Shown: piece after piece, positions 34,818 through 48,085 of the stretch
Layout: each line of letters opens with the position of its first letter
How positions within the stretch are numbered: position 1 is the stretch's first letter
DNA from: Buddleja alternifolia
Lineage: Eukaryota; Streptophyta; Magnoliopsida; Lamiales; Scrophulariaceae
DNA: 64,000 nucleotides
Reading direction: 5' to 3'
Assembly (NCBI GenBank): GCA_019426215.1
Contig: CM033404.1
Location: 4,960,001-5,024,000, forward strand
Program-made: the position numbers and the translations under genes
Notes under the pieces: generated by a model
The model's input: the letters and a program-made list of their open reading frames with translations, nothing else
What the model was told of the DNA's origin: nothing
The model's database searches: none

Positions 34818-37800
34818 TCATGCAGCAGAGTTGTGCCTTCTTGTCTGTCTTTTGCTTTCATTGGTAACTGTAGTGTAATTTGGTGGCTGATCCACCTTAC
34901 CTTTCCTCTTTCTGGATGTCCGTGTTGCAGAATTTGAATTTTCTCCACTGGTATTAGTTACTAAATTTTCAACTCCCGTCTCTGAAATATGGCTCTCAGT
35001 GGCGATTGGATTGGATTCTTGTGGGCCCACACTCTGATTGGAAATGGTGTTACTGGTGTTAATGGTTGGCTGAGGCTCAGGTGGCTTTTCGGTTAACTTT
35101 GATTCCATACGTGGTCTATGGTTATAGCTCCAACGAGCATTTTCGAACCATTTAGTTACCTGCACAACAAATGTCCAAATTAAATAAACAGAAAAATGCA
35201 AAAGACGGCATGGGCTTGCTGATGTGGAAAGAAACATAGGCAAGGGGTATATGCAGTAACCTGCCGAACTGTTAGGCCAAGTTCTTTTGCCAAATTTTCT
35301 TTTACAGCTCTTTCAGGGTATTGATTTTCGTTGAAGGATTGGTAGAGTCTCTGCACCACAATCCAACATCAATCCATCATTGAAAAACATACCTAAATCC
35401 TTCAGTGGAAATCATCAGAAATGAATCCCCAAAAACAGAGACAATTACATTCTTTGTAAAGCAAAACTAGGCAAACCTGAGCTTTTAGAGATGCTAACAT
35501 TTTGTGGATATTACATATACTGCCTGCTGGCATATTCCATATTGTTGTCCAGGATATGCATATACCGTATGCATACTGGTATTAAAAATAGGGATAATTA
35601 TATGTGCACACCACGAGCCCCTTGATGTTATGTAAATTACCAAGACACCCCTGTCAACAAATCCTGGCAACTCGAACAACTCGAAAAACAGGGGATGAAA
35701 TTGTAATATGCTTTTTACTGACAAAAGTTGAAATTGTAATATTTTCTACTGACAGGGAAAGTTATTGATATTTTTCAAACCTCGGTGTTTTTATTGTAAT
35801 TAGGGTCTTATACAGGAGGTCTTTATGTAATTTACCCTTAAAAACAATGCTCATGATCTAGGTTGATAGGTCATCTTACTGAATCGACTAGAGAATGAAA
35901 AGTTTGAACTGATAGAACTTTAAACAGAATTACAAAACTATTCATCACAGTAAAGTTAGGACTGATTCAGAAGTAAACCGAAATATGCAATAAGTACCTG
36001 TGTTGTAGCTTCTCCAAGACGTTTAGGTGCTGATTTAGTGCCCGTGCTAGCAGAACCAACTTTAGCTGATGATTCGCTGGTTCCACCAGCACCAATGTTT
36101 TCCTGAGTTCTTGTAGGTAAATGATTGCTTTCTGTCTGATGCTCGTTTTTGGTGTCTACCTCACTTTTTGTAGTTGGAGTTCTATTAGGGGACACCACCT
36201 CAGTTTTCTCACGATTGATCTTCCTTCTCTTTGGAACGGTAATATCATCATCAAAATCCTCGTCACTTGAATCAGAAGAAGAGTTTCCATAGGTTTCCTT
36301 CAATAGAAAGAGTATCATTTACCAAAAAATGTCAACCATGGAAATTAAGGAAGCAACTCAGAGAAATAATAAATTCAATATATTACATGTTCAGCAACGA
36401 GACCATTGAACATGCAATGACAACCAAGCTTCTAAAGATAACATACAAGTCAATAGTTAAAAGGACAGAGTCCAACTAATGCAAAAAACCTACTTAATCA
36501 CAAAAATGACACGCTACCTCTGTATTTAAATTATTGACAATTAATTAGAACCATTTCATTGATATAACAATGTCCATGGCTTCACCCTTATGAAATGACA
36601 GAAAGGAAAGGTAGAATTCTTACCATATAAACTTACAAAGACGAGGGTATTTCACTGCAGCATATGCATCAGGTTGAAATACAAAGGCTATGTTTGGTTA
36701 TGTTTTCAAGTCATATTTGGTCCAAAATTCCCGCCAAACAATGTTTGTTTCACACAATATTTCATAAAAAATACACAACTTTTTTCATCCAAAAAAACAT
36801 AATCATTATTTTTCCTCTTTCTCTCATTTTGTCTCCTATCTCATTCTCTCTCCTCTTAATATCCACTTTCTCTCTCTCCTCTCTCTATCCCCCTCTCCTC
36901 TTTCTCTCTCTCTCTGCTCTCTCCTCACTCTTTCTCTTCTCTTTGACCGTGTTTCTTCTCTTTTTTTTTTGTAATATTTTGTCATATCTTTAACTGTGTA
37001 CCATTAAACTTTAAAATAGAATTTTTTTTATTTGTTTGTAATTCTATCATGAGAAATAGTATTGATAAAACATAAATTAAAATTTATGAAGTTTTCTAAA
37101 GTAAAACTTTCAAATTTTGTTTTTCAAATTAGTTATAGTGAAAATATTTGGATTTATATATATCTATATTTATATACATATATATGTTATTTATACATAT
37201 TATTTTAAAGTTTTACTTATTTTTTATGTGTGTGGCTGTGTATAATTTATCTCATTGCTAAATTTGTGATTTGATTGTGTGTGGATCGAGAAATGCATGT
37301 GTGTTACCCATATTTATATGTGTATGTTTTCTTAATGTATATTATGTGGGGGAAAAAAAAGTCTTGGGCCGGTCAAAGGCAATTTGACCACGGTCAACTC
37401 GGGTTTGACCGAGTCAACCGTGTGGTCAACGCGGATTTGACCACATGAATAGTGACTTGAAGCAAGGGTTTCTTATTTCGTGGTTTTGGTTTAGATTTGG
37501 TAATTGACTTGTAGTAGAAGTAACCTAATTATCTAAAAATAAGATTGTATTTTAATAATTTTTAAAATAAATTACTTATTAATATTTTTTTTATAAATTA
37601 AATAAAAAAAAGAAAAAAGAAGAGGGGAGGGGGGAGACTGTTCCTCGTCTTCCCCAATCTCCCCCAACCCCCCGCACACCCCTTTCCCACGCGCGCACAC
37701 ACACACACAAACACACACACACTATTACACGCACACACAATTACACACACAGTCACACACGCACACTGTTACACACTCTCACACACGCTGATACATATAT

Positions 37801-40800
37801 ATACATATATATATATATATGAATATATATACTTTTCTTTTAATTATATATCAACTATTATTAACACTATTACTTATATATATGTGTGTGTGTGTGTGTG
37901 TATACTTTTTTTTTAATTTTATATAAACTACTATTACACATATATATATGTACACTAATATATATATATACACACACACTACTATTACTTACATATATAT
38001 ATTTATCTATATGATAATTATTTCAATCTCAATATTATATTATAATTTTTAATTATTGACAGACAAAAACTTACATGATTTGACAGCTACAGTAATTTAT
38101 GTTCCCTCTGAAAACAAAACCAAACATTATCTCACCAAAAAATCACTCAAAAACCAACTCCCAAAACATAACCAAACATTATCCCATCAAAATTGCACAT
38201 GTCCCCATAAAATTTTCACCAATAATTCTCACCAAAATACCATTCCAAAACATAACCAAACATAGCCAAAGTTTTTCTTCCATATAAGAGCTGAGGATAT
38301 TTCAATAATATTAAATTTTGCAGCAATTTTGCAGCAATTTTACAATATAGGTTCTTTGGGTCTTATACGAAGTCTTTAAGTTAACAAACAATTGTCTTAC
38401 AATGAATATTACTAAATTCCTAATTGGATCATATCCTTGTTATAGTAGGTGGGCGAAGGAACATCTAAATAAATACGTAATTTTATTGTTTCACAGAGCT
38501 GATTATTACTAGAACTGGTTTGGTCTTACGAAGTTTTTCACTCATAAGAGTTCTTAATTTTACTGTTCTCTGTATAAACCTTTTTTTACTTCTTTGATGC
38601 TTCTTGTGGTACATACTTTTATACCCACGCTATAATATTGTCCTACATTATGAGACATGTTCAGCACAAATAGTTTTAACCATTTAACCACTTAAAATAA
38701 TGAACAAATCAAGTGAGAAGAGTGACAAAGAATAGTTCACTAGAATATGATCCGCAAGAAGGTCACCTGCTCTCGTTATCTGGTGAAACATATACATTGC
38801 TCTTAAACTCCATACGGCACACAGAAGTAACTTTCTACCCTCCTGATAAGTACCATCGAACTAGTGCAGCTTTTCCAAAACCAACTGTAGGAAAAATAAT
38901 AACCCTACATTCTATATAATTATGTACATTATAATGACTTAAAGACAATCTAAATGGGGGATCATATGTTTGTGCATCACGTGCATCACACAAGACTTTA
39001 GGTTGGATTGTGTTGCCCTACACCAAAGTACTTTTAAAAATCTCGGTATAATAATGCTATTGTTTCTAGCATCAAGGACTTGTATTTTATATTTACTATG
39101 AACTTTCATCTATTTAGCTGCTTTCTGTTCCAATAAACATTTTAGCGGAATATGAAGCTGGTCAATTAAATATCTCTCCATAACTATTATTGACTATTTG
39201 TTCCTATTCTCGAAAATTAGCTTCGTCTGGCTAATTCTACACAGATTATCAAAATCTGTCAAGTGAGCCAAAATCTAAGTATGCAACACATCTAATTGAA
39301 GAAGTGCAAATATGCTTGAAGCTATGTGTGTGCCGTGTCGTGTAGATCATAAAAGCTTGAAAAGCAGAAACTCACCTCAAGCAATTTTTTGTAGTCCAAC
39401 CGTTCTACATGTCTTTTGCCTGATACGGGTTCAGCACTGGTCTCCATAAGGTAAGGCAACTCGTCTTTAAGTGATGATCTCTTTGCCTTACCCACTCTAG
39501 AATTTTCTTCTTTGGGGACTGCAGAGGGTTCCTTGTGATCTGAAGGAGGTGAAATGTTCTCGAGATCTTCACCAGTCACAGTGTCATCACCAAGTAAAGC
39601 ACCAAGGTCCTCTGAATCAGAGGTAAAATCAGAACTTGAACTATCCTCCTTCTCCGGCTTATCTTGATCCGCTGCAGAGGGGTCAAAATCGTCATCTTCT
39701 GAATCATCAGAAGGAAGCCCCAAATACTTTTCATTCTCATTATGAACAGAAGCCGCCAATTCATCAGAAGCAGATAAGTAATTAGACTCATCTGAACTTG
39801 ATTCATCTCCCAATTCATCTGCTTCGACGTTCTGAACTGTATCGGGCTTATCAGGGTCATAATCATCATCTTCGGAATCATCTGATGAAGATTTAGAACC
39901 GTCATCCAGTTTATTACCTGATGCAGCTGCAGCGGCCTCGGGAAAAATTTTCTGTAAAGGTAGGAGAGCTCAATGAGCAGCAAATTATTAACATTTAACA
40001 AAATCATATTTAGTTGTACAGACTAGACCTCCCAACTGTCAAGAATAGAAATTTTTGTCTCCTGAAAATCCTTAAGCATATCAATGCAATCAAGTTTACA
40101 ATCACATCCAGGGCAAAGCCAGCCTTCATCACCTGGAGGAACTGTATTTACACGCCCAAAAAAGTAAATGAAATAAACCACCAATAAACAACTAGGATAA
40201 GAGAATTAAAACAATCAACTGATAGATATGGAATTACTGTCTTCTTTCAACAGAGGGGGGTCTAAGCAAAACTGGTGAAATCCACGTTCGCAGGCACCAT
40301 CACACAGGATGATATCATTATCAAGACGCAGATCTTTAGTGCCACATTTTGCACAGAAAATCTGCATAAGAAAAAGAATGTTCAAGATTCCAAAATGCCA
40401 ATGCAATATACAAAGGTACAATCAAAACATCTTGGAGGAAAAGCTGTACTAAAAAAGCAAAATAAAAGAATTCCAATTCCATTTCCCGTGAAGTGAGCTC
40501 AAACCCAAAGCTGGAACTTCAAACCTCAAACTGACCTGTATGACAGTTCTTAGATACCTGGAATATTCTATGTCGGTTTACATACTCATGGATAAAATCT
40601 CTTGCACAATGTGTAAGCCAAAATCTACCATTCTAAGGTTTTAACTGAAACAGGTCATAACAAACACAAATGAAATTGAAAATATAGTATCACAAAGGTG
40701 ACACAGTTGCATGTGGGAAAAACATCATGGTTACATTGGAAGAACCTTGAAACATTAAGAAATGAGAATGATATATAAAAGCCTCAACCAGTCTTTGAGC

Positions 40801-43113
40801 AAAAGTAGAATTTTTTTCATTTATTATTATTATGGTTGAGCAGTAATATGATAGCTAGAATATGCCAATCCAATCAAGGGGCAGAAGGTACAGAAAAGCG
40901 CCAAGGATCAATGAGACAACAAGCCCTTTTTAATATTTCCTTTTTTGTTCTGATCTGTTAAATCTGCATGGTTAGCTAACCCTGGAACTAGTACCTTACT
41001 ACCTTTACATAAGAATTTACATTTAGTACATAGCCAAGTCCAAATTCCAATCACTTCTTTGGGATTAATGTTCAAGTAACAGAACAGACAGATGTGCTTG
41101 CAATATTATTCAGGATCATGTACATGGAGTGCAAGGTTCGTATCAAATCCATCATTCAGCTACTTAAGCAATGTCGACAGAATCTTAGTTTTTTTATGCA
41201 AGTTATCACACAGCAGTCCTTACATCTTCGCTGTCGATCTCTCCTTCGGAGTCGAATAGCGCAGCTGGTAGCTTTCCCACAGAAAGTGACGTATCAAGAT
41301 GCTGAAACAACTCTCTTATCTTCAATTTGTAACGTAAAATATGACCTTTTGCACGCTCGAGCTCCTTCTCTGGCTTTAATTTATCCACACTGCATAATGT
41401 AAAAGAATCATAAATGTTGTTGGTGAAACACAAACCATGTATAAGTCAGAGAAGTGTTGAAGAGCAAAAAAATTGGGTAAAGGATGAAAACAGTCCTAAG
41501 ATACTGAATACAGCGTTCTTAATTATCTATGTGGCTTGTCCAAGGTGCTGAGATTTTATATTCGCCACATATACACTCAATTGATGATTTTGTTGCACTT
41601 AAAACTGGTGAGGGTGTTTCAGGAAAAAAGATAACCGGTCAAGTAGCTCCTGTATTTTACTCAAACCTCCACCCATCCCAAGTCGAAAATTTCTGGATCA
41701 AGCTCCTTAAATTCTAGTCCTGCTAATTTCAAATTTCGGAAAAAAAGTATCCTCCTAGAACCTAACTTTTCGCAGGGACCAGGAGGGCGAAGCTAGCAAT
41801 TTAAGTTATCTCCAAATAAATAGTAGTGATTAAGAACAGAGATATACGCGACTATTCTAATTAGGGTTATCAGAATTTGATTTCATGCATAACCAATATT
41901 GTTAGCTCAACTCTGGATTTACACATTTCAGGATCTAGCTCACCAATTTAAGTGCTCCAAGATCGGAAAGTGAAAAGTTTTAGTTGACATAACCGACATT
42001 TTTTTCAGTTTTCCACTGTCTTCACCTCTAATTTTTATACTTTTTTCTTTCTTCCACAAAAATGTTCCTTTTCTACAATGCATACGTTTAACCCACGTGT
42101 GCAGATTTTTGGAATCACAACGTGGCTTAACAAAGAAACAGATAGAAACTTACCTCCATCATAAAGTAATTTGTTGTAGGTACTTATGGTATGTAATCTG
42201 AATTCAATCCAATTAATAAAAGCCAAAATCTTCCACATTTACAATCATAAATAACATAATAAATTACTTTGAAAATGGAAGCAGTGTAGCCAGAAAATTA
42301 AAAAAAGTAATCCCCGCACTAAACATAAACAAATCCGAAAACGACAAAATACCTTTGTCTTCTCCAGCCTTCAGCAGAGTACGCATCAATTAAGCTTTGC
42401 TCATACTTTATCCTATGCAATAAATATCTCAGATGAGATCTTGTTCTTGAGAATTCATTGGCAGTATTTTTCTTCGTCTGCTTCTTTTTTCTTCCGCTCC
42501 TTTTCTTTTCACCATCAGCACCATCTTCTTTCACACTGTCATTAGGAGCAAGAGCCTTAGGTTTCTCTTGCGACCTTGAACGCAGAACACGCGAACTGCT
42601 TACTGGACTTTTTGGTTTATCTTTTCTTTTCCTAGGTTGCGCAAAATAGCCTTTATCTTCATCTCCCAATTGACCAGAATCAGTAGCCGCACCTATCTGC
42701 ATTGGTTCCAATTTCCCATTACCTGGATTTACAGAATCCATGCCAGCAGGTATATCTGAATTTTCATTCTGGGATGCCACCTCCGAGTTTTCAACAGCTA
42801 CCGATATCTTCACATTTTCAAATATTGGGTCATTTTTTTCTGCACCTAGGTCAGAATTATCTCCAGGGCTTGGTTCCATTTCTTTGCTTCTGACTGAGGT
42901 TTCCTCTATTGAAATTAAAATGCTTTCAATCTTTTGAGCTCCAGTGATCTCTTTCTGCTCCACAGGTACAGTAACCAATCTCTCAGAATCCAGCTTGTAG
43001 TTGTCTGGCGCAGGTGGTGTACAATTTGGATTTTGAGCCTCATTTTCTGAAAGTTCCGATTTTTCTGTCATGTTCAACTCAAGTCCTTGAGTCCCATTTT
43101 CCATCATTTCCAT
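34818..43113 (-). CDS. HAT3.1-like PHD-finger homeodomain protein, eight coding exons
   Basis: Exons in coding order: 43113-42353, 41389-41224, 40361-40238, 40141-40029, 39951-39376, 36297-35998, 35350-35261, 35159-34818. Total 2472 nt, 823 aa, all in phase. Residues 1-250 are acidic and Ser rich, with a basic [13 protein letters not shown] stretch (nuclear). The PHD finger (about 310-365) reads CAKCGTKD...[20 protein letters not shown]...[10 protein letters not shown] and fits C4HC3. Residues 389-580 are strongly acidic ([10 protein letters not shown] type). The homeodomain (about 676-735) ends in [10 protein letters not shown], the divergent helix 3 of HAT3.1/PRHA proteins. These are nuclear factors that read chromatin and bind DNA. 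The intron between exons 5 and 6 is 3.1 kb and holds a 1.6-kb TIR element. The 5' UTR probably has its own intron. Confidence 0.93.
35591..35837 (+). mobile_element. small TIR element, family A copy 2
   Basis: It lies in the intron between exons 6 and 7 of the HAT3.1-like gene. The ends are GGGATAATTA and GTAATTTACCC, with 9-bp flanks TTAAAAATA (35582-35590) and TTAAAAACA (35838-35846), one mismatch. It is homologous to 3116-3314 throughout and is the best-preserved copy. Confidence 0.78.
36686..38267 (-). mobile_element. PIF/Harbinger-like TIR element, family C copy 2 (1.6 kb)
   Basis: GGCTATGTTTGGTTATGTTTT occurs at the left, and its reverse complement ends at 38267; AAA flanks both sides. 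The outer 150-200 bases match copies at 31191 (reversed) and 60288 (reversed). The interior is unlike them: a CT-rich stretch, a TTGAC-word cluster (37371-37442), a GC-rich tract, (CA)n at about 37695-37760 and (TA)n. No transposase frame. It fills half of the HAT3.1-like 3.1-kb intron. Confidence 0.78.
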
Positions 43114-43385
43114 TTAGACACTCTCAAACTCCTCAAACTTCTATCTCCTCAAGTGAATATACACTCCGAGTTAAATCGCCGCCTTTCTTCTACTTCAGGT
43201 TTCTCAGAAAATCCGGTCTTTATACACTTGCAACTCTCATACCTTTTCAACCTCTCAACTAAAAATCCTATCAAAGCAAAAATCAATTATAACTAGTAGC
43301 AGTTCAGTCAACTCTATCTTCCACTCAATGCAAAAACAACCAAATCCAGGAATTGCTATTTTAACACTCACCTTAACCTCGTCAC

Positions 43386-43756
43386 CTGCAATTCACACGA
43401 AAACAAAACAACAAGTAGGAAAATCAAAACACACAATTACACTTTCCATACATTTCCTGCTATCAACTCTCTAAATTTCGTAAAAAAGAAAAAAAAACGT
43501 CAATTTCCATTCCTAAGCTACTAAACAAAAAGCAAAAAAAAAAAAAAAAGCATGCTTGTAGCTATAGATACACCTATACATACAGTTACATACACAAAAG
43601 CGGAGAACCACAAAGCACTTACCGACGGTATCAGATCAAGTACGGAAGACTCTACATAGCTAGGGATTTCGTTTACCATTTCACTCAATTTCCTATTAAA
43701 GGATTAGACAACAAAAAGAGAAAGTAAAAGTTAATGGCTGAGGAGATTTGCTTACC
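43386..43756 (-). other. probable 5' UTR intron of the HAT3.1-like gene
   Basis: On the minus strand a strong donor GTAAGC begins at 43756 after CTTCGG, and TTGCAG ends at 43386. Removing this intron joins a leader exon to the sequence before the ATG at 43113. It contains no coding sequence. Other AG sites nearby cannot be excluded. Confidence 0.5.
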
Positions 43757-43808
43757 CGAAGATTCTTCTCACCACAGATAAAAATGCGAAACCGTCTCTC
43801 TCAATTTA

Positions 43809-43861
43809 GTGTGTGTGTGTGTGTGTATGTATGTGTGTGTATTTGTGTGTATATGTGTGTG
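43809..43861. repeat. (TG)n microsatellite upstream of the HAT3.1-like gene
   Basis: TG repeats with TA interruptions lie 50-100 bases upstream of the inferred 5' UTR donor, so in the leader exon or core promoter. The tract is likely polymorphic. Confidence 0.8.
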
Positions 43862-44262
43862 ATATAACCCTCTAAATCAGGCGCTGAACAACGAAATTTC
43901 CCCGCTCATTTCACAAAAACGCGAAAACAGAGATATGAGGGCCTTTTTTCGCTTTCGGTGATTTGCTATTGTGCGCCTGGGGTAACGTTGTCTCCAGAGT
44001 CCATATTGAAATGAGTTCCAATTCTTAGCTCTTAGGCTAGAGCCCATTTAGTTGTTGGGCCGTACAAATAATGGGCTAACGGGTCAAGTTTCGTATAGAT
44101 GGACTTCAGTTGTTGGGTAAGTTGGACTCGAGACCCATCTATTGGGTACCAGAATCCAAGCTGACTATCCAGTAACAAAGTCCAATTCTATTTGGACCAA
44201 CAAATTCTAACAGCTTTATAGTTGGGTTGGATCCAAGCCGGAATTTGTGTATATATATATAT

Positions 44263-44947
44263 TTATTTATTTATTGGTAGAAAAACTGACTTACAAACTA
44301 AGCCAAAATTGCCAAATCTTCTAGCAAAACAGGATGAATCCCAGGTGGGGGGTTCATACCAGACAACTCCTCCCAAGCTCATTGCTTGTCCTCTTTTTGC
44401 CAAAAAGTCAGCACATTCATTCTTTTCCCGGAAAATGTGAACCAACTCACACATCCAAGGTTTGTTGATAACTATACAGCAATACTCGATGATGTTGCCA
44501 AGTGGGTGATCCGCTATTTGTCCTTTAACAACAGGATTCCATACTACTTCAGAATCGGTTTCCACAATCAACTTCGCAACTCTTCTTTCCCACGCCAAGT
44601 GGAGCCCCTCCCTCAAGCCCAGCATCTCGGCCTCCGTAACAGTGTAGCTACCCAATTTGCGACTAAATCCAATGATCCACTCTCCCATATCGTCACGAAG
44701 AACTCCCCTGGCAACAACCTCTTTAGAAGAACTCAAGAAACTATCATCCGTATTTAATTTGTACCATCCTTTATGAGGGGTCACCCATTTCAAACCTGTC
44801 CGGTCTCCCATTGCACATGTATCGGATCCTCTCTGCCATCTACACATCTTGTACAAACGTCCGAGTTGGCAAACCCCCTATCAAACCGAAGAGAATTCGT
44901 TACAATGCCACCATGACAAAATAGCCAAATGAAGTGCCTAATCCAAT
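44263..44947 (-). pseudogene. decayed 3' end of an L1-type LINE (zf-RVT plus RNase H)
   Basis: The minus-strand frame 44856-44263 encodes an RNase H of the RVT_3 type: WYKLNTDDS, EAEMLGLREGL, ETDSEVV and a late ECADFLAKRG, so the acidic catalytic residues are mostly kept. Just upstream, in a different frame (about 44947-44820), is a typical LINE zinc-finger tail: NSLRFDRGFANSDVC, CVDG and EDPIHV. The frame change and a loss of sequence between the two show it is a broken element. Reverse transcriptase and endonuclease parts are absent, as after 5' truncation. It ends in AT repeats (TTTATTTATTTATT on +). Confidence 0.75.
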
Positions 44948-47883
44948 ATATGTAAAATATGCCTACATCAGCAAATTATGCATGTATATGGTACAAGTGC
45001 ATATATTACATGTGTGCATATATATATATATGTATATGTATGTATTATCGGTATATAGAGATAAATTGTACAAGTATGTATATGTGTGTAAGTCTGTATT
45101 TAAACAGTATAAATGTGAATATTAAATGTAAATTTAATTCTGTATGTGTATATATATGTATGTATCGTATTACAAATAATCTTTTATATGTTGTTATGCA
45201 TACGTGTTGATATTTTATATATTTATTAGCAGTAAGGCACACTCAATGCATGTGCATAATAATAAATTTGTAAATAAAAATTATTGTTAAGAAACTATTT
45301 AAAACATGAATTACATGATATTGTTTAACTAATATTAACTTATAAATAGATTTCCTTTGAAATTGATTTTTCCCAGTTTTTTATACATAATATTACAACA
45401 TTTTAGATGAAACTTTCTTAGTATAGAACAAATCCACCAAAAACTCTAATCAATGACGTGAGAACATAAAGTTTGAGATTTTAATAAAAGAAAAATAATG
45501 GAAAATCAAAACAAAATAAGAATCAAAAGGAAAAAAAAAAAAAAAAAGGCAAAAACCTTTAAATTGGCCCAGATTCGCTTCTCTATTCTTCACTTGAGTA
45601 GGCACCCACATAGCCTTCATTCTTCAATGACATGTCTAAGTCCCTGGTTATTGTGCTTGTGCATAATTAAATGGATATTTATTAAGAAGTGAACCAATCA
45701 AACTATTAAAAAAGAAAAGCAGTGTAATATTTTTGTGGAGGAACTGAGGCAGTTAAAAAAAATGTAAAAACTGTGCATTGGCAGTTAAAATTAGTGGTGG
45801 AAGCAAATTCCTAAGATAACCTTTTGCTAACATAATTCATCGCTTGTTGGGATGTGGCTATTTCAGGGAGTTCACATTTGATTTCCCAATGCAGTTATTA
45901 TAAGGCCGCCCTCGGCCTTAATAAATAGTATAGATGTATGTTTATATCAAAATTAAAATAAGAATTATATTATTAGAGTTTATCCATGATCTTTTATATT
46001 TTAAATATATTTACGTATTTTATGGTTGTCTAGTGTAAATAATGTTATGATAGTAATAATAAATTAAATTTTATTTCAATGTATTGTATTTAAGTGAGCC
46101 AAACAAAGGATTGTAGTACTATACAAATTTGGTTTCAATCCATGGGCCCTTTTCTATTTGTAGTGGACATTCCTGAAATGCTCAATCATCGTACCAAATG
46201 TACCGTTATATTTAGGAAGGTGCCATAGTAATATTAAATAGTTTGAATAAAAGAAATTGCATAAATTAAGAAGTATTTTGTTTACTTATATAATCTTTTT
46301 AAGTCTTAAACTACAACACCTAACCAAATTATGACCTTTTTCAAAAAAAACTTTATTAAAGGTAATTAATTATATTCAGGGAAAAAATAAATGCCCGAAA
46401 ATATTTGTTTTTGTTGTAATATGTCTTAAAATCCATAATTAAAAAGGCATGTTCGGTAGAGGGCGAAAGTCAATTAATACTTTTGACAGTAATTGCATTA
46501 TGTACCTTTTTCGTTAATAGTGAAATTCTCTCCTCTTATCGCGTAGACGGATGTAGACATTTGTCCAATCAAATAAATTGTTGTGTCGTTTAATTATTAT
46601 GTTTATATTCGTGTTTGTTTTAACAGTTTCTGCTAGGAAATGCAACTTAGTGGGTGTTTGGCTGGAGAGAGAAGCTATTTTTTGGATATTAGAGTTTTAG
46701 ACAAGAGAGAGAGATTATCAATAACGTTCGTATATGTCGACCACGAAGATAAGATTGAACAACTCAGTAGACACGATCCAAGACCCTCCTGCAATCTGAT
46801 CCATAATTTTTTCCGCACAGATTATTCAAATTTGTGCGTCATACTTGGTGCTGGGCTTCCGGCGATCTCCATTCTACATGTATAAATATACATATGAGGG
46901 TCCACCATTACATATACATTTGATGGTGAAAATCATTTTAGGAGTCCAACATCGGGAGCCGCTAAGTATCACCCCAAATTTATTTTTATATATAATGAGG
47001 TTGACAACTATTATAAAAGATAACATATAATCATACAGATTATCCAAATTTGTTTCTCTATATATAATGAGGTTGACAACTTTTATGAAAGGTAATACAA
47101 TCATACTTACCTAAAATCAATTAATCATCATTTCTGATAATTAAGTACATTAACTCTATTGCTGACTTGCTGTTTAATTTGGTGAAACCTTTTTTCTGTC
47201 ACTTCATTGAAAAAGCGAAAGCACTAATTTTCTGAAAATTAGTGTACTTGCAAGGTTCACTAATTTTCTGAAAATTATGTCAATTTCAATTTAATTGAAT
47301 CCAAATAAGTAATAAAATGAATAAATTATACTTGTCATCTCATTGATTAAATACTCATAGTTGTGTAAATTAAACTTGTGATTTGGATCATTTCTCGGAT
47401 AGGTAACGAACCAACACAATCAAGGCTCGGATTGGGCACGACCCAGAAGATAATGAATTATAGACTACACTCAAGTTAAGAGCCGTATATATACCTCAAG
47501 TGAGAATCAAGTCTAACTTTGTTCAAGAGTTCAGTTCGTATCAGACATAAGTCTCTTTTATATTTAGGAAACTTACTCAAAATCTAAATAAGAAGTTTAG
47601 GATCGTTATGCTCTGAAGAAACGTTAGGGTAATTTGTAGAATGATTGTTTGTATTATAAATGATGGCACGTGGCGCAATCCAACGGCTCAAGTTTTGGGT
47701 CGTTGGGTCGGAGGACCTAATCCGTTAAAAACACACAATTCTTCTTCAAACTCTGGGTTTTGGTGATATTGTAAGGGTAATTATATGTCATTTTGATTGT
47801 ATATATGCCCAAAAGAGGGCATATCAACTTGGTTTGTCAAACCAAATTTGCAATAAAATTTCCCCGAATTTCCCTATAGTTAT
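44948..47883. other. AT-rich intergenic region without genes
   Basis: Long (TA)n/(GTAT)n stretches at 45000-45170, poly-A runs, a tandem duplication of about 70 bp at 46976-47106 (ATATAATGAGGTTGACAAC twice), and a repeated palindrome CACTAATTTTCTGAAAATTA at about 47222 and 47258. No coding potential supported. Confidence 0.5.
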
Positions 47884-47897
47884 ATGCATGAACTTAT

Positions 47898-48085
47898 TTT
47901 TTTGATTGTTCACCCGGTTCATTGGAGCTTTGCCCCGACTACATCTGGATCCGACCCGGGTCGCACACCTGGCAGTGGTGGGCGAGTCTCCCAGCGGAGG
48001 TTTTCTAAATTCACAAGGTCTCGAACCCGAGACCTTGCTTAAGCGGAACCGAGCTGTTTACCATTCGGACCAACCCCGTTGGTAG
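47898..48085 (-). mobile_element. tRNA-derived SINE with perfect target duplication
   Basis: Read on the minus strand it has an A box TTGGTCCGAATGGT, a B box GGGTTCGAGACC, a GC-rich body and a tail ending AATCAAAAAAA. A perfect 14-bp direct repeat ATGCATGAACTTAT lies on both sides (47884-47897 and 48086-48099), which fixes the edges. SINEs rely on LINE enzymes for copying. The undamaged duplication suggests a recent insertion. Confidence 0.88.

Noticed and set aside
44386..44757. Plus-strand frame of 123 aa
   Set aside because: Antisense shadow of the LINE RNase H frame.
46640..46885. Small frame of 81 aa
   Set aside because: No motif, no splice partners, AT-rich surroundings; a chance frame.
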